Of a DNA stretch of 38,252 bases, positions 25,754 to 34,381 are shown one piece after another. The notes under the pieces were generated by a model. It saw only the letters and a list, made by a program, of their open reading frames with translations. It did not search any database and was not told the origin of the DNA. The stretch covers positions 1 through 38,252 of the forward strand of contig JAFZPV010000009.1 in assembly GCA_017552535.1 (NCBI GenBank), in the 5' to 3' direction. The position numbers were made by a program, and so were the translations under genes. The stretch's first letter is position 1. Every line of letters begins with the position of its first letter. The stretch comes from Clostridia bacterium (GTDB lineage: Bacteria > Bacillota > Clostridia > Christensenellales > Aristaeellaceae).

Positions 25754-27106
25754 CTAATCCCGCGAGTAGCGGGCGATGAGATAGGGGATATAGTTGCTGT
25801 CGTAGAACAGGCGGCCCGCCACGTCCGCGTACAGGGCGTATTCCTCGCCCGGCAGCAGACGGCCCACGTTGGACTGGTTCTCCAGGGCCACCAGCTTCAC
25901 GTCCGCATCGTTGCCCACGTTCATGATGGCGTAGGTGGTGCCGCTCTCGGTGTAGCTGTCCACCACCTTGCCGATGCACAGGAACACGCGGCCGTTCCAC
26001 TGCTCGTAGTACAGGCGCAGCTGCGCGTAGTCCATCTTCCAGGCGTTGCGCGTGTATTCCGCCTTGGCGGGCAGGTAATCCACGTAGAAGCTGATGGCGC
26101 TGTCCCGCCTGCCCTCCATGCTGGCGCGGAAGGACACCAGGTTCTTTCCGTAAGCGGAGAAGCGGGCCCGGAAGGAGAATTTGCCGGTGGACTGATCCAG
26201 CTGCAGGCTCCCGCGCTCGTAGTCCGTATCCACGGTCACGGTGGCGCCGGGCTCGGTCTTGCCGCTGATGGTCATGTAGTTGAGGCGGCTGATGTACTGC
26301 ACGGTGGAGGCGACCTCCAGGTTGATGTCCATCACCTCGCGGTAGAACACGATGTCGCGGCGGGCCTCTTTGTGGTTGGCCGTGCGCACGATGATGGAGA
26401 TGTTGTTGTCGCCGATGGGTTCGATGTTCAGCGTGAGGCTCAGGTTTCCGCTGCGGTCCACCTTGCCGGATACGTCTTCGCCGTTGATGATCACCTGGCT
26501 GCCGTACACCACGTTCATGTTGAGGCCGGTCTGGGCCGTGATCACGGTGACGCGGTCCTGCTTGGGCTCGGTGATGGTCACAGGCGCTTCGGGCACGTCC
26601 ACCTTGATGGAGAACACGGGAATGCGCGTCTTTTTGCCTGTGGACGCCACATACACAGGGGAGAAGGTGATCAGGGCGTTGTCGATCGTGGTGGGATCAT
26701 CCTCGAACCAGATGTAGTCGGGAAACTCTACGCGGGCGATGCCGCCCACGAACATATAGCTTTCGCCCAGTTCCTCGATGTATACGCAGTCCCCGTCCTC
26801 GCCGAAGAAGGTGAGGGCGTGGCCCCGCATGCCGTTTTCCAGCGTCACCGCCTCCACGGTCTGCTTTACATACTGCTCGGTGATGCGCTTGTTCTGCCGG
26901 CGTATGCGCAGCGGCTCCTCGATCAGCTGGATGATGATCAGCGTCACCACCACCGCCGCGAGCACCGCCAGCGCCCGCAGAAGCAGGCTCTTTAAGGGCA
27001 GCTTCTCCTCGTTGCTAACTTTATCCTGATAAGTAAGCGGCAGGCCGCATTTGGCACATTTGCTCATTGACGCCTTGATGGTGGCGCCGCATTTGGGACA
27101 GGTCAA
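25754..27106 (-). CDS. Zinc-ribbon single-pass membrane protein with large extracytoplasmic domain (TTG start)
   Basis: 450 residues from a TTG at 27106 with GGAGGT upstream. Residues 1-25 form a zinc ribbon (Cys3, Cys6, Cys17, Cys20), then a basic linker, one transmembrane helix at about residues 42-62, and ~385 extracytoplasmic residues. The latter contain Ig/bacterial beta-sandwich-like stretches (ISGKTEPGATVTVDTDYER is typical of a bacterial Ig-like repeat). Function unknown; such proteins may sense or bind the envelope. It is the first gene of a long minus-strand operon with a good promoter upstream. Confidence 0.8.
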   Translation of the reverse strand: MTCPKCGATIKASMSKCAKCGLPLTYQDKVSNEEKLPLKSLLLRALAVLAAVVVTLIIIQLIEEPLRIRRQNKRITEQYVKQTVEAVTLENGMRGHALTFFGEDGDCVYIEELGESYMFVGGIARVEFPDYIWFEDDPTTIDNALITFSPVYVASTGKKTRIPVFSIKVDVPEAPVTITEPKQDRVTVITAQTGLNMNVVYGSQVIINGEDVSGKVDRSGNLSLTLNIEPIGDNNISIIVRTANHKEARRDIVFYREVMDINLEVASTVQYISRLNYMTISGKTEPGATVTVDTDYERGSLQLDQSTGKFSFRARFSAYGKNLVSFRASMEGRRDSAISFYVDYLPAKAEYTRNAWKMDYAQLRLYYEQWNGRVFLCIGKVVDSYTESGTTYAIMNVGNDADVKLVALENQSNVGRLLPGEEYALYADVAGRLFYDSNYIPYLIARYSRD

Positions 27107-27142
27107 AGGTCTTACCTCCGAGTATAAATTTCCTCAATTTGT

Positions 27143-27171
27143 ATTATAGCGGAAACGAGCGCAAAAAACAA
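27143..27171 (-). promoter_or_regulatory. Promoter of the zinc-ribbon/lepA/hemW operon
   Basis: On the minus strand TTGTTT (27166-27171) and TATAAT (27143-27148) are separated by 17 bases, about 37 bases from the TTG start. It is the only clear promoter seen for the run down to 18774. Confidence 0.75.
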
Positions 27172-27304
27172 GCGCTGCGCGTTAAACCGGACATAAAACA
27201 GACCAAAGTCTGAAAAAAACGGCGCAAAACCAGACGCGCGAAAGCGTCCTTCCGCGGAGCGCGCCCGGCAGGAAGTGAGGCAGCAAGCGGAAACAAAAAA
27301 TAAT

Positions 27305-27333
27305 TTGACACGGCGGCCTCGCGGGCGTATCAT
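27305..27333 (+). promoter_or_regulatory. Promoter of the YitT-family gene
   Basis: TTGACA (27305-27310) and TATCAT (27328-27333) with a 17-base spacer: a consensus -35 box and a five-of-six -10 box, about 50 bases upstream of the TTG start codon. Confidence 0.8.
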
Positions 27334-27384
27334 ACTGTTCTGTCCGCACCCGGCGGACGTACAGACGGACGGGAGTGAGATCGA

Positions 27385-28245
27385 TTGAAGCTGAAGCTTA
27401 AGAATAACGAGCGCCTGTGGGCGTACGCGCAGATCGCGGTGGGATGCGTTCTGGGCGGCGCAGCTTACCCGCTGTTCATGACGCCCAACAACATCGCGCC
27501 CGGCGGCCTGACCGGCGTGGGCGTGATCCTCAATTACCTGTTCAAGTGGCCCGTCGGCACGGTGTCGCTGATCCTGAACGTGCCTTTGTTCATCATCGGC
27601 TACCGTTCCATCGGCGGCGTGTTCGCCTTCCGCAGCCTGATCGCCACGGTTCTGTTCTCCGTGTTTATCGATATACTGCCCCTGAGCCCCATGACGTACG
27701 ATCCGCTTCTGGGCACACTGTTCGGCGGCGTGCTGCTGGGCATCGGCCTTGGCCTCATCCTCCGGGGCGGCGCCACCACGGGCGGCTCCGACATGGTGGC
27801 GCGCATGGTGCACCGCAGGTTTCCGTTCATCACCGTGGGTTCGTTCCTCTTTGGCGTGGACTTCATGGTGGTGATCGCGGCGGGCTTCGTGGTGGGCGTC
27901 ACCCAGGCGCTCTACGCGCTGATCAACATCTACATCGCCAGCCGCGTGGTGGATGCGGTGATGATCGGCTTTGGCGGCAACAAGGCGTGCTTCATCATTT
28001 CCGACGCCTGGGAGAAGATCTCCCGGCGGGTGATGGACGAGATGGACCGCGGCGTTACCCTGCTCAGCGCCAAGGGCGCTTATACCGGAAACGAGCGCCC
28101 CGTGGTGCTGTGTGTGCTGGCCCGACAGGAAGTGATGACCATCAAGCAGATCGTCCGGCAGGTGGACGAAAGCGCCTTCATGTTCGTCACCGAAGCGCAC
28201 GAGGCCATCGGCGAAGGCTTCGCCGGCCTGAACGACGAAAACTGA
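27385..28245 (+). CDS. YitT-family membrane protein (DUF161/DUF2179), TTG start
   Basis: 286 residues from a TTG with a GGGAGTGAG site. Five hydrophobic segments in the first ~170 residues contain the repeated G-rich signature (NNIAPGGLTGVGVILNY and GATTGGSDMVARM). The C-terminal ~90 residues form the cytoplasmic DUF2179 domain (GVTLLSAKGAYTGNERPVVL, then QIVRQVDESAF). These proteins are common in Bacillota; some have been linked to transport, but their function is unsettled. The gene stands alone between its own promoter and terminator. Confidence 0.88.
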   Translation: MKLKLKNNERLWAYAQIAVGCVLGGAAYPLFMTPNNIAPGGLTGVGVILNYLFKWPVGTVSLILNVPLFIIGYRSIGGVFAFRSLIATVLFSVFIDILPLSPMTYDPLLGTLFGGVLLGIGLGLILRGGATTGGSDMVARMVHRRFPFITVGSFLFGVDFMVVIAAGFVVGVTQALYALINIYIASRVVDAVMIGFGGNKACFIISDAWEKISRRVMDEMDRGVTLLSAKGAYTGNERPVVLCVLARQEVMTIKQIVRQVDESAFMFVTEAHEAIGEGFAGLNDEN

Positions 28246-28261
28246 ATCGGCCCCCAAAAGG

Positions 28262-28305
28262 CTGTCCCGCCGCGCGAAGCACAGCGCAGGCGGGACAGTC
28301 TTTTT
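28262..28305. terminator. Terminator between the YitT gene and the minus-strand operon
   Basis: CTGTCCCGCC (28262-28271) pairs with GGCGGGACAG (28289-28298), with an inner GCGC stem in the loop, then TCTTTTT on the plus strand. On the minus strand the stem is followed by CCTTTTG, so it can serve both converging genes. Confidence 0.85.
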
Positions 28306-28314
28306 AGCGGCTTT

Positions 28315-28929
28315 TTACAGTTCGGGCACGTACGCGCCGCGCAGTTCGCCGATCTCGTTTTCCCCGGACAGGGGCTTTGCGTTGAGCGCATGGGCAAATT
28401 CCTCCGCCGTAGAAATGGGAAATGCACAGCAGGCGTTCCTGAAATGCATGGCCACGGCGGCTTTGGGGGCTGAAAGGCTCACGATCTTCAGCGCGGCAGG
28501 GGTATCGATGGTGTAAAAGCCGCCGACGGGAACGAGCAGCACGTCCGCGCCGGAGATGAAGTCCAGCTGGGCTTTGTCCGGCATGTGCCCAAGGTCGCCC
28601 AGGTGCACCGCCGACTGGCCGTCCGCCTCAAAGCGGAAGATCAGGTTTTTGCCGCGCTTTAAGCCGTTTTCGCCGTCGTGAAAGCTTTCGATGGCGCGGA
28701 TGCGCAGGCTGCCCAGGTCTTCGTCGCAGGGGCCGTCAAAAGTCCTCTGAAAGCCGTGCACACCCTCCAGGCAGTTGTGGTCGTGATGCTGGTGGCTCAT
28801 GGTGACGATGTCCGCCTGCACGTTCAGGCGGCCGTAGCCCACGCTTTCGTCGTATGGATCGGTTACGACCGTCAGGCCCTGCCCGGTGGTGATCCGAAAG
28901 CAGGCGTGTCCCAGCCATTCAAGCTTCAT
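28315..28929 (-). CDS. UlaG-like (UPF0173-type) metal-dependent hydrolase
   Basis: 204 residues, metallo-beta-lactamase fold. MKLEWLGHACFRI is the usual start, SHQHHDHNC is the HxHxDH metal motif, and FHDG, HLGDLGH, PVGGFYTID and HF follow in the order seen in UlaG/YtkL-type proteins. UlaG itself opens L-ascorbate 6-phosphate lactone; the substrate of this branch is generally not known. It starts within the end of the upstream gene (11-base overlap) with GGAGGAAAA before the ATG, and is the last gene of an eight-gene operon. Confidence 0.85.
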   Translation of the reverse strand: MKLEWLGHACFRITTGQGLTVVTDPYDESVGYGRLNVQADIVTMSHQHHDHNCLEGVHGFQRTFDGPCDEDLGSLRIRAIESFHDGENGLKRGKNLIFRFEADGQSAVHLGDLGHMPDKAQLDFISGADVLLVPVGGFYTIDTPAALKIVSLSAPKAAVAMHFRNACCAFPISTAEEFAHALNAKPLSGENEIGELRGAYVPEL

Positions 28930-29287
28930 GTTCGTTTTCCTCCGTTTCTGCCAGAAGCGCTTTCCAGAATGCTGCTTTTTCGCCCTGCCTGAGGCGCATG
29001 CTCAGGGCGAGTTTCTGGCGAAGCAGCTTTTGCGTTTGCGCGCCGCGGCATTTTAAAAACATAGTGCAGGCGGCTTCCTCCCCGGTGGGCACGTCTTCGT
29101 ATACCGGGGTGACGCGCATGATCCTGCCCTCCGTCCGCACCGTCCATGCTTCCTTCGGCAGGGAAAAGCCGGGATCGAACATCGGGGCGTTGGTAACGAA
29201 CAGGGCGTCCTTCCGGTCTGTCCGCAAAAAGGCGCCCTCCGGCAGCAGAGGCTTGAGCGCCGCCCGGTATTCGTCTATCCTGCGCAC
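28919..29287 (-). CDS. Conserved-looking hypothetical protein (GTG start)
   Basis: 122 residues. The start is GTG (MRRIDEYRAAL) with GGAGG ten bases upstream inside the preceding gene. The first half looks beta-rich (GAFLRTDRKDALFVTNAP, GRIMRVTPVYEDVPTGEE), the second helical and basic. I do not recognise a family. It overlaps both neighbours (13 bases with the NAD(P)H-hydrate gene, 11 with the hydrolase), which strongly supports real coding. Confidence 0.65.
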   Translation of the reverse strand: MRRIDEYRAALKPLLPEGAFLRTDRKDALFVTNAPMFDPGFSLPKEAWTVRTEGRIMRVTPVYEDVPTGEEAACTMFLKCRGAQTQKLLRQKLALSMRLRQGEKAAFWKALLAETEENEHEA

Positions 29288-30768
29288 GCTTTGAAGGCCT
29301 CCGGGATGCAGTCCACCAGGTCCGTGGCCAGCATGCTCGCTTTGCCGAAGCGTTTTTCAGCTGCTTCGCCCGCCAGGCCGTGCAGCTGGCTGGCCGCCCA
29401 CAGGGCTTCAAAGGATTCCATGCCCTGGGCCAGCAGGGCGCCGGTCATGCCGGTGAGCGCGTCTCCGCTGCCGCCCTTTGCCATGCCCACGCAGCCGGAA
29501 GAACTGACGTACAGCCCGCTGCCTGCGATCACGCTGGAGGCGCCCTTTACCAGCACGGCGGCGCCTGTGCTTTGAAGCGCCAGGGCGTATTCCGCCTGGC
29601 TGAGGCCGGTCTGTCCGGTCAGCCGGGCGGCCTCGCCGGGATGGGGCGTAAGCGCGCAGCCGGGGTGCAGAAGGGCTTTGAGCTCGGCCTGTTCCGATAT
29701 GATGTTCAGGGCGTCTGCGTCGATCACGGCCTTTACGCCGCTTTCCAGCGCCGCCTGTATGCACCTGGCCGAAGCGCGCCGGGAAAGCCCCGGGCCGATG
29801 GCCAAAGCGGTCTTCCCCTTCAGAGCCAGGCGGAGCTCCTCCGCCGCGCCGTCCGACAGGGCGCCGTCCTTTTCGCTGAGGGGAACGCACATCGCGCAGG
29901 GGACCAGCGTCTGGATGATGTTCACGATGCTTTGCGGGCAGGCCACGGTCACGAGGCCGGCGCCGGTCCTGAGGGCTGCGCCCGCGCAGACGGCCGCCGC
30001 TCCGGCCATGCCGAGGGAACCTGCCACGATCAGAAGGTGCCCGAAATCGTTTTTGTGCGCGGCGCGAGGGCGGGAGGGGAGGCGCGTTCCGACGTCCGCA
30101 TTTTCGATAAGGCGCATGGGGGAAGGCGGGAGGAATTCGTCCGGTATGCCGATGTCGCATACCCGAACGTCGCCGCACATCTCCATGCCCCGGCCCAGCA
30201 GGTGTCCGCGCTTGAGGGCCTGAAACGTCACCGTTAGGTCCGCCTGCACGCAGGCGCCGGGCATTTCGCCGGTGTCGGCGTCAAGGCCCGAGGGGATGTC
30301 GCAGGCCACGGTGCGGCTGCCCAGTGCGCGGTCCGCGTTCATGCGCCCGATCAGCTTAAGCTCGTTTCCGGCGGGCGCGCGGCTCAGGCCTATGCCGTAC
30401 AGGCAGTCCGCCCATACGTCCGGGCGGGGCAGCGTTTCGAGCTCGTCCGCTTTGACGCAGGCGAACACCTTCTCCCGGGCACGCTCAAAACACAGCTGCG
30501 CGTCCGGATTTCTGACCTCGCCGGAGGCAACGATGATGGCGCGACCGCCCCTTTCGGCAAACAGCTGCGCGGCCGCAAAACCGTCGCCGCCGTTTCCCCC
30601 GCAGCCGCAGGCAAAAGCGCAGGTCTTGCCTTCCGGCGGCATGGCGCTCCACACAGCGGCGGCCAGAAAGGAAGCGGCCTTTTCCATCAGCGAAAGGGAA
30701 GACGCGCCCTGTGAAAAATACGCCTGTTCAGTTTGCCGCATCTCGGCGGCGGTAAGCACCTTTTGCAT
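29275..30768 (-). CDS. nnr: Bifunctional NAD(P)H-hydrate epimerase/dehydratase
   Basis: 497 residues from the ATG at 30768 (GGAAG upstream). The N-terminal ~210 residues are the epimerase domain (YjeF_N; GCGGNGGDGFAAAQLF is the conserved loop), the rest the ADP-dependent dehydratase, a ribokinase-fold enzyme (AIGPGLSR, VIDADALNI, LTPHPGEAARL, GMAKGGSGDALTGM). Together they repair the damaged cofactors NADHX and NADPHX. The gene starts one base after the stop of the acetyltransferase gene. Confidence 0.95.
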   Translation of the reverse strand: MQKVLTAAEMRQTEQAYFSQGASSLSLMEKAASFLAAAVWSAMPPEGKTCAFACGCGGNGGDGFAAAQLFAERGGRAIIVASGEVRNPDAQLCFERAREKVFACVKADELETLPRPDVWADCLYGIGLSRAPAGNELKLIGRMNADRALGSRTVACDIPSGLDADTGEMPGACVQADLTVTFQALKRGHLLGRGMEMCGDVRVCDIGIPDEFLPPSPMRLIENADVGTRLPSRPRAAHKNDFGHLLIVAGSLGMAGAAAVCAGAALRTGAGLVTVACPQSIVNIIQTLVPCAMCVPLSEKDGALSDGAAEELRLALKGKTALAIGPGLSRRASARCIQAALESGVKAVIDADALNIISEQAELKALLHPGCALTPHPGEAARLTGQTGLSQAEYALALQSTGAAVLVKGASSVIAGSGLYVSSSGCVGMAKGGSGDALTGMTGALLAQGMESFEALWAASQLHGLAGEAAEKRFGKASMLATDLVDCIPEAFKACAG

Positions 30769-30769
30769 A

Positions 30770-31414
30770 TCAGTCTTCCGGCATGGCCGCATAGCCGCCC
30801 AGCAGCTCAGGCCTGTTCATCATGCTGTCTTCCTGCGTGATGGGGCGTATCACACGGCAGGGCACGCCCGCGGCGAAGGAGTCGTCCGGAATGTCCCGCG
30901 TCACCACGCTGCCCGCGCCGATCACACAGCGGGAGCCGATGGTCACGCCGGGGCACACCACCACGTTCGCGCCAAGCCAGCAGTCGTCGCCGATGGTCAC
31001 GGGACGGGCGTAGCAGGCGTGTTTCGGCTCGCCGTTTTCGTTCAGCATGACCCTGCGTTCGTCCGCCTTCATCGGATGCACGGGCGTGACGATGGTCACG
31101 TTGGGGCCGAAATTGCAGTCGTCGCCGATGGTCACGGGGGCGTCGTCCTGCACGGTGAGGTTGAAGTTGCCGAAAAAGCGCTTGCCGATGCGCGTATGCT
31201 TGCCGTAGTGGAAGGCGATGGGACCCTGGATGAAGCTGCCTTCGCCGAAGGCGCCCAAAAGCTCCTTGAGGATGCGGGCGCGCTTTTCCGTTTCGTATTC
31301 GTAGGTGTGGTTGTAATCGGTGTCCAGATTGTGGGCGCGAAGCTTGATGTCCCTCAGCTCCTGCGCGCCCGGCGCAAACAGCACGCCTTCGAAAATGCGT
31401 TGTTCCTCACTCAT
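30770..31414 (-). CDS. Maltose/galactoside O-acetyltransferase-like protein
   Basis: 214 residues. N-terminal helical cap (mac domain: EQRIFEGVLFAPGAQEL) and a left-handed beta-helix of hexapeptide repeats (VTIGDDCNFGPNVTI, VTIGDDCWLGANVVVCPGVTIG). The catalytic histidine is in VTPVHPM. Members acetylate sugars from acetyl-CoA (LacA, Maa); the acceptor is unknown. The residue pattern near the C-terminus GVPCRVIRPI is standard. It overlaps the upstream gene by 8 bases. Confidence 0.9.
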   Translation of the reverse strand: MSEEQRIFEGVLFAPGAQELRDIKLRAHNLDTDYNHTYEYETEKRARILKELLGAFGEGSFIQGPIAFHYGKHTRIGKRFFGNFNLTVQDDAPVTIGDDCNFGPNVTIVTPVHPMKADERRVMLNENGEPKHACYARPVTIGDDCWLGANVVVCPGVTIGSRCVIGAGSVVTRDIPDDSFAAGVPCRVIRPITQEDSMMNRPELLGGYAAMPED

Positions 31415-31916
31415 GGCCGTACTCCTCCAGAAAAATCACTCTGTACATGGGGCGGTAGGCGTCCCGGTAGACCTGGGAATGCCGCGTCATGGGGCATCCC
31501 GCGGCGGTGTACTCGTCTAAAAAGCGCCGGGCGTCCTCAGGGGAAAGCGGAAGCAGGCCCGCCTGCGCCAGACGCGGTATGCAATCAAGCGCTCCGGCCA
31601 GGCCGGTTTTGTCTGGTACGAAGCGCCCGGCTGAAAGGAAAAAGCGCTCCGCCAGTTCTTCGTCGCTCATCTTTATCCGGCCGCCCGCCATATGGCAGCG
31701 GCAAAGGCCGTTTCCGATGTCTTCGAGCCATACGCCGTTTTCGCCCGAGGGGCGCTCTGCGCGTATGCCGTCAAGGGCGGTTTCATAGCTCTCCACCAGG
31801 TGCCCCGGCCCCATAAAACGCTGAAACAGGAGCTTTGCAAAATCCTGCGCCTGCATCAGGGGATACAGGCGCGCATGCCGCACAAGCAGCTTCTCTATGT
31901 CCGTGTCAGGCGCCAT
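31407..31916 (-). CDS. Helical hypothetical protein
   Basis: 169 residues, mostly helical, cytoplasmic. The opening HARLYPLMQAQDFAKLLFQRFMGPGHLV recalls proteins of unknown function in Clostridia that start YPLMQ.QD..K.LYQ and contain a GPGH or GGGH motif, which could bind a metal or nucleotide. I cannot name the family. It overlaps the VanW gene by 11 bases and the acetyltransferase gene by 8, so it is part of the operon. Confidence 0.7.
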   Translation of the reverse strand: MAPDTDIEKLLVRHARLYPLMQAQDFAKLLFQRFMGPGHLVESYETALDGIRAERPSGENGVWLEDIGNGLCRCHMAGGRIKMSDEELAERFFLSAGRFVPDKTGLAGALDCIPRLAQAGLLPLSPEDARRFLDEYTAAGCPMTRHSQVYRDAYRPMYRVIFLEEYGHE

Positions 31917-33510
31917 ATTCGATCCTGGCCGCGGCTTCCTTATAATACGAGCGGCACAGCTCCACCGTGTCCAGCACGTTTCCGTCCTTGTCGTAGTATA
32001 CCCGGTAGGCCACCGCGCGGTAGCCGGTGCGGGCTTCGCTCACCACGACCTCCTCGCCCTTGGCGAGGGTGGGATTGTAGATGCGCACGGCCTCCGGCGG
32101 GGAATACTTTTTCGTCACCTTCTGGGTGATCTCGATATACTTTCCGTCCTCGAAGAGCTTGCCGTAGATCTCCACCACCACGCGCTTCTTCTCGTTCAGA
32201 TAGGCAACGATGTAGATCGGTTCGTCGGAGTTGTTTTTGAACTTCATGTCCTGGCTGCCCCAGCTCACCGTGGCGTCCTTGCCCTTGTCCACGTAGGCCA
32301 CGGGGCGGGAGTGCTCGTGGCGCTCCACCAGCTCGCAGTCGGCCTTCATGGCGGCGTTCCACAGCGTGGTGGACACCTGGCAGACGCCGCCGCCGATATC
32401 CTCGGTCACTTCTCCGCTCTGGTATACCGTGGCGATCTTGTAGCCCTTTGCCTTGGTGCGCTTGCCTACGGTGTCGTTGAAGGAGAAAGTCTCGCCGGGG
32501 GCGACGCAGGTGCCGCTGATGGACATGCAGGCCAGGTTCACGTTGTTCAGGCGGCTCTTGGAGGAGGACGAGGCGTTGGTCACAGCCTGGGCGATCATGC
32601 CGTAGGCGTTTTCCAGTTCGCCGCGCTCCGTGGTGGGCTCGATGATCTCCACGTCCACCTTCAGCAGGCCGCCGCCGCTTTCCATCAGGGCACTGGCCTT
32701 TTGGTACAGATCGTCGGCGTCCACGTAGGTGCCCGCGATCTCGCTGGAAAAGGTGAAGGTCTTGGCGTTGAAGTCAAAATCGGCGATGGAGGCGTTTTTG
32801 GCCTCGTGGGTGCATTTTTCGGCGATCGAATCGGTGACGGAGCGCAAAACCTCCGGATCGTACAGCTGCCGGTTTACGCTGAAGCGCTCGTTGTTTTCGC
32901 GCCTGGCGCCGATCACCCGGGCCCGCTCTTCCAAAGAGCCCAGGCGGCCCGAGTTGTAGGCGGTCAGAAGCACCTTTTCGTAATCGCTGGAATAGCCCAG
33001 CTCCTCCGCGGTCAGGCAGAAGCTTTCGCCTTCCACCTCAAACACGATGCTCGTCTCGCGGTAGGGCTTTTCCACGTTGCGGGCCCAGAATTCTCGGATC
33101 TCGTCCAGCTGATGGCCGGAAACGTCGTAGCTTTCGATGTATATGCCGTCGTAGAAGGCGTCCGAGAGCACGGCGGTCTTCATGGTTTTGAAGAGATCGT
33201 AGTTCTGGCTTTCGCGTATGCCCAGCGTGACCACGACCGCCACCACCAGAAGGCACAGGCAGCTCACGGGCAGGGCCCACCAGCAGTACTTTTCGCGTTT
33301 CGACTTTTTGCTTTTGCGCTTTGTGTGCTTTTTCGCTTTGGCGGCGGGCATGATGTCGTCGCCGAACAGGGAGACGGCCTTCTTCTTTTTGGACGCTGCC
33401 GTCTTCCGTGCCTTTTTCGTCCGGGCCGGGATCAGGGTCTTATCAGATCTTTTTTTCTTCTTCACTTCGCCGGTCGGCGCGTCCGATCCATGCGTTTTCG
33501 CAGTGTCCAT
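31906..33510 (-). CDS. VanW-family envelope protein with long Lys-rich N-terminus
   Basis: 534 residues. About 75 cytoplasmic residues very rich in Lys/Arg/Ala, one transmembrane helix (~77-98), a peptidoglycan-binding-4-like domain (roughly 110-290), then the VanW domain with GETFSFNDTVGKR, GGGVCQVSTTLWNAA and HEHSRPVAYV, and a G5-like C-terminal end. VanW proteins are named from vancomycin resistance clusters but occur widely in Clostridia as wall-associated proteins of unknown role. The start at 33510 has GGAGA upstream and lies inside the EamA gene, giving a 68-base overlap. Confidence 0.9.
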   Translation of the reverse strand: MDTAKTHGSDAPTGEVKKKKRSDKTLIPARTKKARKTAASKKKKAVSLFGDDIMPAAKAKKHTKRKSKKSKREKYCWWALPVSCLCLLVVAVVVTLGIRESQNYDLFKTMKTAVLSDAFYDGIYIESYDVSGHQLDEIREFWARNVEKPYRETSIVFEVEGESFCLTAEELGYSSDYEKVLLTAYNSGRLGSLEERARVIGARRENNERFSVNRQLYDPEVLRSVTDSIAEKCTHEAKNASIADFDFNAKTFTFSSEIAGTYVDADDLYQKASALMESGGGLLKVDVEIIEPTTERGELENAYGMIAQAVTNASSSSKSRLNNVNLACMSISGTCVAPGETFSFNDTVGKRTKAKGYKIATVYQSGEVTEDIGGGVCQVSTTLWNAAMKADCELVERHEHSRPVAYVDKGKDATVSWGSQDMKFKNNSDEPIYIVAYLNEKKRVVVEIYGKLFEDGKYIEITQKVTKKYSPPEAVRIYNPTLAKGEEVVVSEARTGYRAVAYRVYYDKDGNVLDTVELCRSYYKEAAARIEYGA

Positions 33511-34381
33511 TCGTTTCTCCGTTTTCGTTGTCGTTTTTGCCCTGGGGCAGGCAGGAGTACACCGTTACGGTGACGAGCACCAGCGCGCAGCCGATCAGGC
33601 CGGTGGCGTCGGGGCGCTCCCCCAGAAACAGGAATACCCATACGGGATTGAGCACAGGTTCCAGGTTTTCCAAAATCGCCGCCGTGGTGGGGGAGGCGGT
33701 CTTCAGGCCCAGCGCCAACAGCAGGTAGCCCAGCCCCAGCGAAACGCCCATCGCCGCCACCTTCAGAAAGTCTGAAGCGGCGCCTGCGCCCCAGCGCACG
33801 TTTTCGTCAAAGGGCAGCCCCAGGCTCAAAAGCATCGTGAGGCAGATGCCCAGGTATGTATATTCCAGCGGGTCAGCGCCCTTCATGCGCGAGGCCACGA
33901 ACACCAGCGAGAAGGTGAGCCCCGACAACAGCGCCAGCGCGTTTCCCAGCCCCTGGCGGGGCAGGGGAGTGCTTCCCACGCCCTTTCCCAGGCAGCACAG
34001 CGCCATGCCTGCCATCAGCAGGGGCAGTGCGATCAGCTGACGCCTGTCGGGTTTGACGCCGAAAAACAGAAAGCTGATCAGCGCCACGTACAGGGGCATG
34101 GAATACTGCAGGGTGATGGCGTTGGCTGAGGTGGTCATGGTGAGCGCTAGCATGTACAGCGTGCTTGTTGACGCTACGCCCAGCGCGCCGATCACGGTGC
34201 TTTTGGTAAGCTTCACCCGCAGGGTCCTGCGGTACAGCGCGTATATCGCCACCGCCACGATGGACCTTACGCCGCCCTTGGACAGGCCGTTCCAGGCAAG
34301 GTCCTTGCCGAGCACGCCCGAAAAGCTCCAGCACAGCGCCGACAAAAATACCAGCAATGATCCTTTCAGGCGTTTATCCAT
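33443..34381 (-). CDS. EamA/DMT-family transporter
   Basis: 312 residues with about ten transmembrane helices in two EamA repeats (first WSFSGVLGKDLAWN, second LGLGYLLLALGLKTASPTTAAILENLEPVLNPVWVFL). It is a drug/metabolite-type permease, possibly a metabolite exporter; the substrate is unknown. The hydrophilic C-tail (about 22 residues, acidic/basic) is encoded by DNA shared with the VanW gene. Starts within the end of the dehydrogenase gene (8-base overlap). Confidence 0.88.
   Translation of the reverse strand: MDKRLKGSLLVFLSALCWSFSGVLGKDLAWNGLSKGGVRSIVAVAIYALYRRTLRVKLTKSTVIGALGVASTSTLYMLALTMTTSANAITLQYSMPLYVALISFLFFGVKPDRRQLIALPLLMAGMALCCLGKGVGSTPLPRQGLGNALALLSGLTFSLVFVASRMKGADPLEYTYLGICLTMLLSLGLPFDENVRWGAGAASDFLKVAAMGVSLGLGYLLLALGLKTASPTTAAILENLEPVLNPVWVFLFLGERPDATGLIGCALVLVTVTVYSCLPQGKNDNENGETNGHCENAWIGRADRRSEEEKKI

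Noticed and set aside
31897-33573. Open frame of ~558 codons opposite the VanW gene
   Set aside because: A shadow of the VanW gene; no start signal and no recognisable domain, while the minus-strand frame has VanW motifs and an operon context.
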